Origin: Deinococcus sp. KSM4-11
GTDB lineage: Bacteria; Deinococcota; Deinococci; Deinococcales; Deinococcaceae
Length of the DNA stretch: 64,000 bases
Reading direction: 5' to 3'
NCBI RefSeq assembly: GCF_004801415.1
Contig: NZ_SSNX01000001.1
Location: forward strand, 372,001 to 436,000
The notes below the pieces were generated by a model that was not told the origin of the DNA, made no database searches, and was given only the letters and a program-made list of their open reading frames with translations. How positions within the stretch are numbered: the first letter of the stretch is position 1; each line of letters begins with the position of its first letter. Positions 27,395-35,507 of this stretch are shown here, in pieces. A program made the translations under genes and the position numbers.

Positions 27395-29062
27395 TCAGGG
27401 AATGGGGGGGATCAGCGCCCAGTTGTGCACGTCCATCAGCCCATGCGGCGTCAACTTCAGGGCCGGAATGACCGTCAGGCCCAGGAAACTCAGCGTCGTG
27501 ACAGGGTAGGGCAGGGTACAGCCCAACTGCCGCGCGGCGGCGGCGATCTCACCCAGCTGTCTGGCGGCGACGTGCGGGGCCGCGTCTGTCATGAGGCCAG
27601 CGAAGGGCAGGGGCAGGCTGGCCTTCACCACGCCGTCGGACACCAGCACCACGCCGCCCCCAAGCGCCTCCAGGGCCTGGCCCGCCGCGCGGATATCCTC
27701 GTCCGTGCCGCCCAGGAACGCCGCGTGATGCGCGTCATGCAGCACGCTGATGCCCAGGGTGCCCCGCCGCAGTCCACTGCCAGAGGTCCAGCAGCTCGCC
27801 CACTGCCCGCGCCCGTACCGGTCGGCGACCACCAGCTTCGCGTCCCCGCTGCCCGGCCGGCCCACGCCCGTCGTGATCTGATCGGCCCGCACCTCGATCA
27901 CGGGCCACGTCTCCGGCACCGCGAAGGACGCCGCTGGCCAGTCCGGCCCTAGATTCACCCCGCCTCCGGGCAGACTGGGTGTCGCGCGTCCAGCCACCGC
28001 TGGTTGCCCTCCCACGAAGGTCTCCAGCACCTCGAATGTGTTCAGGTCGCGCAGCAGCACGAAATCCGCGTGGTGGCCCGGCGCGACCAGCCCATGCTCG
28101 TGCAGGCCCCAGTACTCGGCCGGATGACACGTCACCAGGGCCACCGCGTCCGCCGGATGCAGGCCACCCGCGACGCACAGGCGCAGCAGCCGATCCAGGT
28201 GCCCCAGTTCCAGCAGCTCGTCCACGCTCACGTCGTCACTGACCAGCATCGCGCGGCGCGGCCGGTCGCGCAGCACCGGCAGCAACGCCTCCAGATTGCG
28301 GGCCGCCGAGCCCTCCCTCACCATCAACCACAGGCCCGCGCGGAGACGTTCCCGGGCCTCTTCGGGGGTCGTCGCCTCGTGATCGGAGTGGAGCCCCGCC
28401 GCCGCGTAACCCATCAGGTCACGGCCCCGCACGCCCGAGGCATGGCCATCCAGCCGCAGGCCCGAGCGTCGCCCGGCTTCCAGGACGTCCCACACGCCCT
28501 GATCCCCGTTCAGCACGCCCGGATAATTCATCATCTCCGCCAGGCCTAGCACCCCCGGCACCCGCAGCATGCCAGCCACCTCGTCCGCGCCCACCCGCGC
28601 TCCACCCACCTCGAATTCGCTGGCCGGTACGCACGACGGAGCCGACGCCCACACCCGCAGCCCGGACGACGCGCCCGCCCGCAGCATCCATTCCAGGCCA
28701 CCCGCGCCCAGCACGTTCACCACCTCATGGGGCTCCGCCACCACGCCCGTCGTGCCATGAGGCAAGACCGCCTGCGCGAACCCCGCCGGTGTCAGCAGGC
28801 TCGACTCGATATGCACATGTCCATCGATGAACCCGGGCGCCAGGAACGCCCCGCGCGCCTCGACCACCTGCGCTGCACTGAAGCCCGAGCCCAGCGCGGC
28901 CACCCGGCCGTCGGCCACCAGCACATCCGTCTCGAACACCTCACGTGTGGCGGGCTGCACCACCTGCGCGCCCCTCATCAGCAGGTCGCCGTCCTCCAGC
29001 CCGCGGGCCACGCGCACCAGCCGCCGGCGATCCTGACGTCCTCCGTTCTCCGCTCCCGACAT
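27395..29062 (-). CDS. ade: Adenine deaminase
   Basis: This metal-dependent amidohydrolase converts adenine to hypoxanthine in purine salvage. The 555-residue length fits the Ade family. Motifs in order are APGFIDGHVHIESSLLTP (metal ligands), GTTGVVAEPHEVVNVLG, GLRLDGHASG, SDHEATTPEEA, LVSDDVSVDEL and the C-terminal domain beginning around PVIEVRADQITTG, then VLHDAHH and FAGLMTD. TAGACT lies five bases before ATG 29062, so the transcript is probably leaderless. No other purine gene is next to it. Confidence 0.95.
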   Translation of the reverse strand: MSGAENGGRQDRRRLVRVARGLEDGDLLMRGAQVVQPATREVFETDVLVADGRVAALGSGFSAAQVVEARGAFLAPGFIDGHVHIESSLLTPAGFAQAVLPHGTTGVVAEPHEVVNVLGAGGLEWMLRAGASSGLRVWASAPSCVPASEFEVGGARVGADEVAGMLRVPGVLGLAEMMNYPGVLNGDQGVWDVLEAGRRSGLRLDGHASGVRGRDLMGYAAAGLHSDHEATTPEEARERLRAGLWLMVREGSAARNLEALLPVLRDRPRRAMLVSDDVSVDELLELGHLDRLLRLCVAGGLHPADAVALVTCHPAEYWGLHEHGLVAPGHHADFVLLRDLNTFEVLETFVGGQPAVAGRATPSLPGGGVNLGPDWPAASFAVPETWPVIEVRADQITTGVGRPGSGDAKLVVADRYGRGQWASCWTSGSGLRRGTLGISVLHDAHHAAFLGGTDEDIRAAGQALEALGGGVVLVSDGVVKASLPLPFAGLMTDAAPHVAARQLGEIAAAARQLGCTLPYPVTTLSFLGLTVIPALKLTPHGLMDVHNWALIPPIP

Positions 29063-29105
29063 GGCGCAGTCTAGGGTTCACATGCCCCCACGCAAAGGCC
29101 ACCGC

Positions 29106-29927
29106 CTAGCGCTCGGCACGGCCCGAGGCACTCTTGAACCGGTCGAGGAGCGTGCCCCGCTCTGCCAGGGCCCGGCGGAACAGGGCCTCCTGAAACGCCC
29201 GCACGTCATTCACCCGCGTGCCCGCCTCGGTCGTGGGCTTCAGGGGCTTCGACAGGGGAGACAGCGTCCCAAAGCGGCGCGCGCGGAACATGCCCGGATG
29301 CTCCTCGAACACCACCGTCACGCCATCGGGCAGGGTGGCCAGATGCGCGGCAAACACCTGCTCCTGCGCCAGCTCCGCGTGCGCCGCACCAGAACCCAGT
29401 TCTGTCAGCAGCCGGTCGATCAGGGCAAACACACTCGCCGCGTACGCCTCCACATCCACCCGCGTGGGCAGGGAGCCCCGGTGAATCACCCGGTTGCGGA
29501 AGTCCGTGCCCAGCCCCTGGGGCGTCAGGAACTCCGGCTCGCGGCCCTCTCGCAACAGGTACGCCAGCGCGAACATGCCCAGCTGCCGCTCCGACTGGCT
29601 CGCCACGTGCCGCCAGGTGCCGTCCAGCGCCGCCAGTGCGGCACTGAAATCCGCGTCAGTATCCGCTGCCCGTTCCAGGGTGGCCGCCCGCACGTAGAAC
29701 TCCAGAAAGCGCTCCAGGGCCGCCGCGAAACTCGCCACCGCTTCCCGCGCGTAACCGTCCATCAACGCCCGCGTGCCCAGGTCGAACAGTACCTCGAACT
29801 TCTGCTTGCGCAGGAATACGCAATACTGTGCTCCGCATCGGGCGCAGGTCACGTCGTGGACGCTGCTGTCCGCGAACTCCACCCGGTTCTCATGGGCACA
29901 GTTCGGGCATACAGTCGGGAAGTCCAT
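29106..29927 (-). CDS. Zinc-ribbon protein with HEPN-like helical domain
   Basis: A 273-residue soluble protein. Residues 7-35 hold a two-pair zinc ribbon (CPNCAHEN and CARCGAQYC). The helical middle contains ALMDGYAREAVASFAAALERFLEFYVRA and, near residue 140, DFRNRVIHRGSLPT. The R-x4-H within it (RNRVIH) followed by a Gly turn and another long helix resembles the active site of HEPN RNases. HEPN assignment is tentative. No adjacent nucleotidyltransferase or antitoxin gene is seen. TACACT lies six bases before ATG 29927. Confidence 0.72.
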   Translation of the reverse strand: MDFPTVCPNCAHENRVEFADSSVHDVTCARCGAQYCVFLRKQKFEVLFDLGTRALMDGYAREAVASFAAALERFLEFYVRAATLERAADTDADFSAALAALDGTWRHVASQSERQLGMFALAYLLREGREPEFLTPQGLGTDFRNRVIHRGSLPTRVDVEAYAASVFALIDRLLTELGSGAAHAELAQEQVFAAHLATLPDGVTVVFEEHPGMFRARRFGTLSPLSKPLKPTTEAGTRVNDVRAFQEALFRRALAERGTLLDRFKSASGRAER

Positions 29928-29966
29928 GGGTGGAGTGTAGGGGCTACCTACTCCGGCACTGCCGGT

Positions 29967-30722
29967 TCAGTTCACGTTACGGGCCTGCACGGCCAGCGTC
30001 ATCGGGTTGTCGGCCGGCGTGAACGTGGTCACGGATTTCACATTCCTCTTGCTCTGGAAAGTGAGGATGATCGTGTTGGTCACGGTGTCGAGCGCGAACG
30101 GCGTGATCGCTGCGCCAGACTGGTCGACCGACGAGAGGTAATCCGTGACCAGTGCCGGACTCATGCTGCTGAACGCGGCATCGGAGAACGACGCCTTGTA
30201 GGCATCGACGGTGAGGGGAGGACTGCTGGCGCTGCACACGCCTCCGCTCGCCTCGATACAGTTGTCGCGGTACTCGCGGACGACCACCACGTTGTTTGCC
30301 GCATTGTCTGCCCACGTGTCGGGCACCTTGCTCACGCTCGACCAGGTGGAACGCGGCTCGACCCGGTACACCAGCCGAAACCAGGTGCGCGTCACAGTGG
30401 ACGGCGTGGTCGCCGTATTCACTTCCTCTTCCAGGGCCAGCACGGCCAGGCAGGGGGTGGTCGTGTCGCATTTACCGGCGTTCACCGCCGACGCGGCGTT
30501 CACTGTGAATCCCGTGAGCCGTACCTGACTGGCCGACCGAACCCGATCCCCGATGTAGCCGCTCAGGTCATTCAATTCTGCAATCTGCGTGGCCAGCGTG
30601 TTGGTTTTTGTCGTCAGTTGCAGGGTCTGGGTTTCCCAATTCGTGACCAGGATCAAAATGATCCCCAGAATGGCCATGGCCACGAGGATTTCCACCAACG
30701 TGAGTCCACTCTGCGACTTCAC
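29967..30722 (-). CDS. Minor pilin, PilW/GspJ-like
   Basis: A 251-residue prepilin. The cleavage/methylation motif is SQSG-LTLVEILVAMAILGIILILV at the N-terminus, with Glu at +5. The long C-terminal part with paired cysteines (KCDTTTPC and DNCIEASGGVC) fits the PilW/GspJ class of tip pseudopilins. It is last in a four-gene operon; its GTG start overlaps the previous stop (GTGA at 30719-30722). A much longer upstream extension of this frame lies over the previous gene and is rejected. The role is inferred: pilus tip assembly or DNA uptake. Confidence 0.85.
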   Translation of the reverse strand: MKSQSGLTLVEILVAMAILGIILILVTNWETQTLQLTTKTNTLATQIAELNDLSGYIGDRVRSASQVRLTGFTVNAASAVNAGKCDTTTPCLAVLALEEEVNTATTPSTVTRTWFRLVYRVEPRSTWSSVSKVPDTWADNAANNVVVVREYRDNCIEASGGVCSASSPPLTVDAYKASFSDAAFSSMSPALVTDYLSSVDQSGAAITPFALDTVTNTIILTFQSKRNVKSVTTFTPADNPMTLAVQARNVN

Positions 30723-31168
30723 AGGGGCCGCTCCAGATCCACCTGGAACACCTGGGTCGGCTGCCCACTTCGGGAGCAGGTCAGCGTGAGTCGTTTGACC
30801 ATTGCGATGGAGCCAGTTTCGGCTGGACTGGTGACCTGGGTGGCGAGCGCGGTCGCGCAGGTGTACCCATTCATTTTGGCGCTGTCCGGCAGGGTGGGCA
30901 ACGTGCTGGCATCGAAATTCGTCTGCCCGGCCGTGGTGGTCTTGCCGGTCGTCGGATCGGTGGAGGGAGTGGGATCGTCCCACTTGGCGCGCACCTTCTC
31001 CAGATACGCTTTGCCGGCCACCGTCACGCCCTGGTCATCCCGACTCTGCCGGTTGACTTTCAGGACTCCGGGCAGGGAACTCAGGACAGCGATGGACAGC
31101 ACCGCGAAAATCGCGATCGAGACGAGTACCTCGACCAGCGTGAGGCCCTGCACGCCATGTACAGTCAC
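30719..31168 (-). CDS. Minor pilin, PilV/GspI-like
   Basis: A 149-residue prepilin with motif HGVQG-LTLVEVLVSIAIFAVLSIAVL, Glu at +5. A short globular domain follows, with two cysteines (YTCATA and LTCSRSG). Small size and operon position between FimT-like and PilW-like genes suit the PilV/GspI class. The GTG start at 31168 overlaps the upstream stop by four bases (GTGA at 31165-31168), and the same overlap links it to the next gene, so the three are translationally coupled. Confidence 0.85.
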   Translation of the reverse strand: MTVHGVQGLTLVEVLVSIAIFAVLSIAVLSSLPGVLKVNRQSRDDQGVTVAGKAYLEKVRAKWDDPTPSTDPTTGKTTTAGQTNFDASTLPTLPDSAKMNGYTCATALATQVTSPAETGSIAMVKRLTLTCSRSGQPTQVFQVDLERPL

Positions 31169-31629
31169 TGCACGATCACCTTGCCGAACAACCCGGTCAC
31201 CCGCACGGATCTCACGATGGAACTGTCGCTGGCCCACTGCACGGTGAAAGTCTTGTCCGCCGCGCTGGTGGTGCCATATGGAGGCTTGAAGATGATCGAG
31301 TTCGCGCTGCCCCCGGCCAGACTGACGGTCACGTTCGTGGGCATGGGGAACGACGCCGTGGAGGCGGCGGTGCCGGTACAGACCGTGCCGCTGAAGGTGT
31401 TGACCGTGACGGACGTGGCCCCGGTCGAGGCGGCCAACTTGACTTCCTGGCAGACATTCAGGCGCTTTGAGCCAGAGCGCGTTTCGGTGATGGCCCTGGT
31501 GAACTCCTGCGCGCCCTGCCGCACCGCGCTACTTGCCCGCCACTTGGCGTAGTTGAACAGGGCCAGGGCCAGCAGAATGCTCAGGATGGCCAGCACGACC
31601 AGCACTTCGATGAGAGTGAACCCCTGCAC
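31165..31629 (-). CDS. Minor pilin, FimT/GspH-like
   Basis: A 154-residue prepilin with a very short leader (MQG) and the motif FTLIEVLVVLAILSILLALALFNY. The helix is followed by AVRQGAQEFTRAITETRSGSKRL, a typical GspH/FimT alpha-spine, and a beta-rich domain with two cysteines (NVCQEV and TVCTGT). A GTG start at 31629 lies two bases after the stop of the large PilX-like gene. Role inferred: one subunit of the tip complex that primes type IV pilus assembly. Confidence 0.85.
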   Translation of the reverse strand: MQGFTLIEVLVVLAILSILLALALFNYAKWRASSAVRQGAQEFTRAITETRSGSKRLNVCQEVKLAASTGATSVTVNTFSGTVCTGTAASTASFPMPTNVTVSLAGGSANSIIFKPPYGTTSAADKTFTVQWASDSSIVRSVRVTGLFGKVIVQ

Positions 31630-31631
31630 AG

Positions 31632-33191
31632 CTACTGCTGTCTCCAGGTTCCGGCAAGGGTATCGAGTTCCTTGCTTCCAGCCGAGTTCAGGAACGCCGT
31701 TCGTAGGCCGACAGCGCTGTAGTTGACGGTCAGATTCCCGGTGATGTCCGTGCTCGTACTTGCGCTGCTTCCACGTACCGCCAGTGCGCCGTTGAGCGTG
31801 AAGTTGCCGTTGACAAACTTGATGGTGCTGCCACGGACGTAGATAAAGCCATTGAGAGTGGTGTTGCCGTTCAGGCTCGAATTGATGTCACCATCCACGA
31901 TGAGAACACCGGTAAAATTACTGTTCTTGACGGCATTATCAAAGTTCGCTCCGTTGATCCGGACAATTCCACCGCTTGGAATCGGGTAGGAGCCGGAATA
32001 GAGAGGTACAAGATCATTCAGTTCCTGATCTGATAGCCCCAGCATCATCTGCGTGAAGTTGGCCGACGTCCCTGTGGGCGTGAGCAACGGGTCGTTCTGT
32101 CCACGGCAGGTGGTGGCCGTCGCGCAGTCGTTCGTGGTGACCCCATTGACTGTGCCCGTATAGGCATCAAGCTTGTTGGATTTGGGCGTGATCGTTCCCG
32201 CACTTCTGAGTGCCGCCACATCGCGCAGCACCTGGGTGCCCTCAGGAAGGGTTGAGGGTTTCCCGCTGTTCCACGTGATGGTTGCCACATTGGTACTGAG
32301 GTTCAGGGCGGTAATGGTGGCGCTGCCCCCAGCGATGCCGACCGTTTCGCCGACCAGATAATCTCTGGCGTCGGACAGCTTGATGTCCATGGACGTGGTG
32401 ACCGAGGCGTAACTCGCGGCGACCGCGCTGATGAGCAGGTTGACATTGCTGTTTTTGGCCATGGTCTGGGCACTCGACGACGTTCCTGGCACACGGGTGA
32501 TGTTCAGGACATTTCCGCTGATCCCCGTCACCTTGAAAGTGGACGTGCCCATCTGCACGTAATCGCCCACCCGTAGGCCACTGGCATCGGTGACCGTGAC
32601 GGTGGTGGAGGCGACGTTGGCAGGAAGGCTTGCTGCCGTGGCGACGGTCGTCACGGGCCCGCCATTGGCTGTGTCTGCACTCACCGTTGCACTGCCGTTG
32701 GCACTGATGGCGGGAAGCGACGTGACCGCCGAACGGGGACGAAGGGCCGGTGGCAGGATGCGGTCATTGAGCAGGTAGTCCTGTGCAATGATTTTCACCG
32801 CGAGACCGGTTGAGCCTTTGGACGAGGCATTGAATGTGGAGCCGGTCAGGGCCGTCAGGGTGAGCGTGTTTCCGGTGACGGGCGAGTTATTTTGAATGTA
32901 GGTCTTGAAGCCGGTCAGCCAGGTCTGCATCTCTGTGGTTGACGATCCTGTATAGGGAACGGTGCGGACATATTCACCGGCCCGGCGGGGCAGGGTGTTG
33001 ATTCCACTCTCAGCGACCAGCATGGCCTGGTAGGCCCGGCGTTCATTGGCACCACCTTGCCGTGTGCCGGTGGCGAGCGACGCAGCGGTGCTGACCACGA
33101 TCAGCAGCACGATGCCAGTGAACAACAGGGTGAGCACCAGCGCGAACCCTTCAGTTCGATTCAATGGTGAATGCTCAGCTTCGTTGGCCAT
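31632..33191 (-). CDS. Large PilX/GspK-like pilus protein (ComZ-like candidate)
   Basis: A 519-residue prepilin. The N-terminus has NRTEG-FALVLTLLFTGIVLLIVV, a class III leader and hydrophobic helix without Glu at +5, as in GspK and PilX proteins. The long C-terminal region is rich in Thr, Ser, Asn and Gly and ends with a repeated NGN/NFTLNGALAVRGSS pattern that suggests a beta-solenoid. In Thermus, ComZ is a large minor pilin of similar size with such an insertion; equivalence is inferred. Base composition is visibly less GC-rich than the neighbours. It is first in the four-gene operon, with -35 TTCACA and -10 TAGGCT at 33228-33201. Confidence 0.82.
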   Translation of the reverse strand: MANEAEHSPLNRTEGFALVLTLLFTGIVLLIVVSTAASLATGTRQGGANERRAYQAMLVAESGINTLPRRAGEYVRTVPYTGSSTTEMQTWLTGFKTYIQNNSPVTGNTLTLTALTGSTFNASSKGSTGLAVKIIAQDYLLNDRILPPALRPRSAVTSLPAISANGSATVSADTANGGPVTTVATAASLPANVASTTVTVTDASGLRVGDYVQMGTSTFKVTGISGNVLNITRVPGTSSSAQTMAKNSNVNLLISAVAASYASVTTSMDIKLSDARDYLVGETVGIAGGSATITALNLSTNVATITWNSGKPSTLPEGTQVLRDVAALRSAGTITPKSNKLDAYTGTVNGVTTNDCATATTCRGQNDPLLTPTGTSANFTQMMLGLSDQELNDLVPLYSGSYPIPSGGIVRINGANFDNAVKNSNFTGVLIVDGDINSSLNGNTTLNGFIYVRGSTIKFVNGNFTLNGALAVRGSSASTSTDITGNLTVNYSAVGLRTAFLNSAGSKELDTLAGTWRQQ

Positions 33192-33200
33192 AGTCCGTCC

Positions 33201-33228
33201 AGCCTACTCCACAATGAGTGTCTGTGAA
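33201..33228 (-). promoter_or_regulatory. Promoter of the minor pilin operon
   Basis: Minus strand: -35 TTCACA (33228-33223), 16-base spacer, -10 TAGGCT (33206-33201), nine bases before ATG 33191. Confidence 0.55.
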
Positions 33229-33231
33229 ATT

Positions 33232-33247
33232 TCCCCCAACAGGGGGA
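33232..33247 (-). terminator. Short hairpin after the C39-like peptidase gene
   Basis: TCCCCC (33232-33237) pairs with GGGGGA (33242-33247) around a 4-base loop. In the minus direction it is followed by AATTTC, 10 bases past the stop codon at 33257. It probably isolates the pilin operon promoter. Confidence 0.6.
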
Positions 33248-33256
33248 GAGCAAACC

Positions 33257-34324
33257 TTAATTTTTCATCGGTAACAAAACGTAACTCAGCCCGCCCGAAT
33301 GTGTCAGCCACAGTTTTTCGAAGGCTGCACGGGGATAAGTTCGTCGTACGCTGGCGTTGTCCAGCGCGGCTGGGTCGTTCAGGACTGGATTGCCCTGGGT
33401 GTCGAAGCCGTCCAGCACCATCAGGTGTCCGCTGCTGCTCTCGATGGGGGCGCCCGGCAGTTCACCTTTTTTCCAGCCCAGGCTGAGGGCCAGCGGGTGT
33501 CCGGCCGCCGTGAACGTCTCGGCCGCTGCGAGGCTGGGGAGCCGCGTCACGTAGGCCCGCAGGCCCAACGAGCCCGCGTACGCCGCATTGAAGGGCCAGT
33601 TGCCTGTGCCGTCGTACACACGGTCGAAGGTTCCCTTCGCCGCCTGTGGCACCGTCACGTTCACGCCGTACTTCGCGAGGATCATGGACACGCTGGTCGG
33701 GCTGCACCAGACCTCACCGCCATCCGGATAGATCATCTGCGAACGCTGGGGCACATCCACGATCTTGCCCCACGCGGCCCGGTTGCCCGGTTGTCCCAGC
33801 CCAGCCGTGTGTTTTGCGCGATCGGTGGTGTTGAAGGCCAGCAGCCGGACGGTTGTCCCGGCACCGCGCAGCGTGACCCGGTACTGGTACGTGGTCGCCC
33901 GGTGGCTTAGGCGCAGGGTATCGGTCAGCACCTGTCCGGCGGCGTCTTTCTGGCCGTCCACGCTGGCGCGGTCGCCACTGCTGCTCCACGTGCCGAAACT
34001 GAACCAGCGTGACCACGCGTTACCTCCCTGGGCGCGCACCTCCACACTGACACTGCCGCCAGGGGGCGTCATGGCGTTCCAGGAGGGAATCAGTTCGTCG
34101 AAGGCGGCAACGGTCAGGGGAGAAGACAGGAGGCTGCCACTGGCATTTCCAGACGTCAGGGCCAGGGAGTCCTGCTTCACCTGCACTCCCGTGAGCGTGG
34201 CTCCGGCCCAGTCGGCGCGCCGCTCGTGGAGGATGGTGGTGCCGTTCACGTAGGTCATGGTCAGGGCTCCTGCACGGCCCATCAGGGCCAGCGCCAGCAA
34301 GAGGGAACGGGGCAGGATTCGCAT
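33257..34324 (-). CDS. Secreted C39-like cysteine peptidase
   Basis: A 355-residue exported protein. The signal peptide is MRILPRSLLLALALMGRAGA. A beta-rich N-terminal domain (about 25-185) precedes a peptidase_C39_2-like domain: catalytic Cys in GGEVWCSPTSVSMILAKYG, His in SSSGHLMVLDGFDTQG, and Asn/Asp in NPVLNDPA. The order Cys-His-Asn/Asp fits the papain-like fold. Family members are found with envelope or secretion genes, but the target here is unknown. ATG 34324 was chosen because the signal peptide starts there; the frame extends upstream to 34480 without a signal. Confidence 0.85.
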   Translation of the reverse strand: MRILPRSLLLALALMGRAGALTMTYVNGTTILHERRADWAGATLTGVQVKQDSLALTSGNASGSLLSSPLTVAAFDELIPSWNAMTPPGGSVSVEVRAQGGNAWSRWFSFGTWSSSGDRASVDGQKDAAGQVLTDTLRLSHRATTYQYRVTLRGAGTTVRLLAFNTTDRAKHTAGLGQPGNRAAWGKIVDVPQRSQMIYPDGGEVWCSPTSVSMILAKYGVNVTVPQAAKGTFDRVYDGTGNWPFNAAYAGSLGLRAYVTRLPSLAAAETFTAAGHPLALSLGWKKGELPGAPIESSSGHLMVLDGFDTQGNPVLNDPAALDNASVRRTYPRAAFEKLWLTHSGGLSYVLLPMKN

Positions 34325-34376
34325 GGACACGAGCACTATGCCGTCTGCGTCCCTGCGGGGGATGAGGTTGGCCCGT

Positions 34377-35387
34377 TCACTGGCCCTGCAGGTAGAGCAG
34401 GGCCTCGGGCAGCGCTCCCTGCCACGTGACCCAGTTGTGACCGCTCGGGTACTCGCGGTACTGGTGCTCCAGCCCGGCATCTGCGAAGAGGGCGGCCATG
34501 CGGCGGTTCGGGCCGACCAGCCACTCCAGCGTGCCCGTGTCCAGACTGGTCTTCAGGTGGGTGGGCGGCGTGGCAGTCAGGCAGTCTAATAACCACTCGC
34601 CTGCTGTGGTCGTGTTGATCACGCCACTGGCATCCCGGGCGTCCGGCCGCGCGATGAAGGCCCCGCTGTGGCTCGCCACGTGTGAGAACAGTTCTGGGTG
34701 CGCGCTGCCCAGGTGCAGGCTGATCAGACCCCCCAGGCTCGCGCCCCACAGGCCCCGCTGCGACGGCGTCACGTGCACGCCCTCCACCCTGGGCAAGACC
34801 TCGCCGGTCAGGAAGTCCAGGTACCGGTCGTTCAGGTAGTACTCCTCGTTGCGGTCGCCGGGCTCCACGAAGACCAGCACCGCGCCGCTCACCAGTCCGC
34901 GTTCGACCGCGCGGTCCATTACCTCGGCCAGACGGCCCGTGCGGTAGAAGGCCACGCCGTCCTGCACGTAGTACACCGGGGTCGGCGCTGCCGGATCGTG
35001 CCCGTGGGGCGTATAGACGATGGCGCGGCGCGTGCCGGGAAACACCTCACCAGGCCAGCTGAGCCGGTGGGCCGTGCCTTTCTGCGCGGCGTCGTCCCCC
35101 AGCCACAGCGGATGCCGGGCATATGCACCCACGACAGCGGCGCGCGGATACGTCCACCACGGATTCAGCGACTTCTGGGGATTGTCAGGATCGGCGAACG
35201 CCTCGCCTGCCCCGTCCACCCAGGCGTATTCCACCCACGCGCCGCGGGGCAGGCTCAGCACGACCGGCTCGCCCCCCGCCACCGGAATCGGCTCGCGTTT
35301 GCGCCAGTCCGTCATGTCCCCGATCAGGCCCACTGCGCCTGCCGGGGGCGAGAACGTCACGTGCTGTCCACTGACTGAAACGGCCAT
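34377..35387 (-). CDS. Esterase-D/enterochelin esterase-like hydrolase
   Basis: A 336-residue alpha/beta hydrolase. Residues 5-65 are a short beta sandwich (FSPPAGAVGLIGDMTDWRKREPIPV) like the N-terminal domain of Fes and glycogen-debranching-type modules. The hydrolase domain has VYYVQDG, the nucleophile elbow GASLGGLISLHLG and the final His in YPSGHNWVTWQ. There is no signal peptide, so it is cytoplasmic. The substrate is not decided: siderophore esters and other carboxyl esters are both possible, and no siderophore genes are nearby. TAGACT lies seven bases before ATG 35387. Confidence 0.88.
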   Translation of the reverse strand: MAVSVSGQHVTFSPPAGAVGLIGDMTDWRKREPIPVAGGEPVVLSLPRGAWVEYAWVDGAGEAFADPDNPQKSLNPWWTYPRAAVVGAYARHPLWLGDDAAQKGTAHRLSWPGEVFPGTRRAIVYTPHGHDPAAPTPVYYVQDGVAFYRTGRLAEVMDRAVERGLVSGAVLVFVEPGDRNEEYYLNDRYLDFLTGEVLPRVEGVHVTPSQRGLWGASLGGLISLHLGSAHPELFSHVASHSGAFIARPDARDASGVINTTTAGEWLLDCLTATPPTHLKTSLDTGTLEWLVGPNRRMAALFADAGLEHQYREYPSGHNWVTWQGALPEALLYLQGQ

Positions 35388-35507
35388 GCCCGGAAGTCTA
35401 GGGCAGGCGTTCGGGATCCAGTCTCAGGAAGGGCCTCTGGACGCTGGCGACGGCGCGGCGGCCATCCACAACCGGCACTCGTGGCTTCCGGCTGCTGTGC
35501 CCGTCCT

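Noticed and set aside
29061..31247. Long plus-strand frame of 728 codons over the HEPN-like and pilin genes
   Set aside because: It is the high-GC shadow of three genes on the other strand with clear motifs; composition is Arg/His/Gly-rich.
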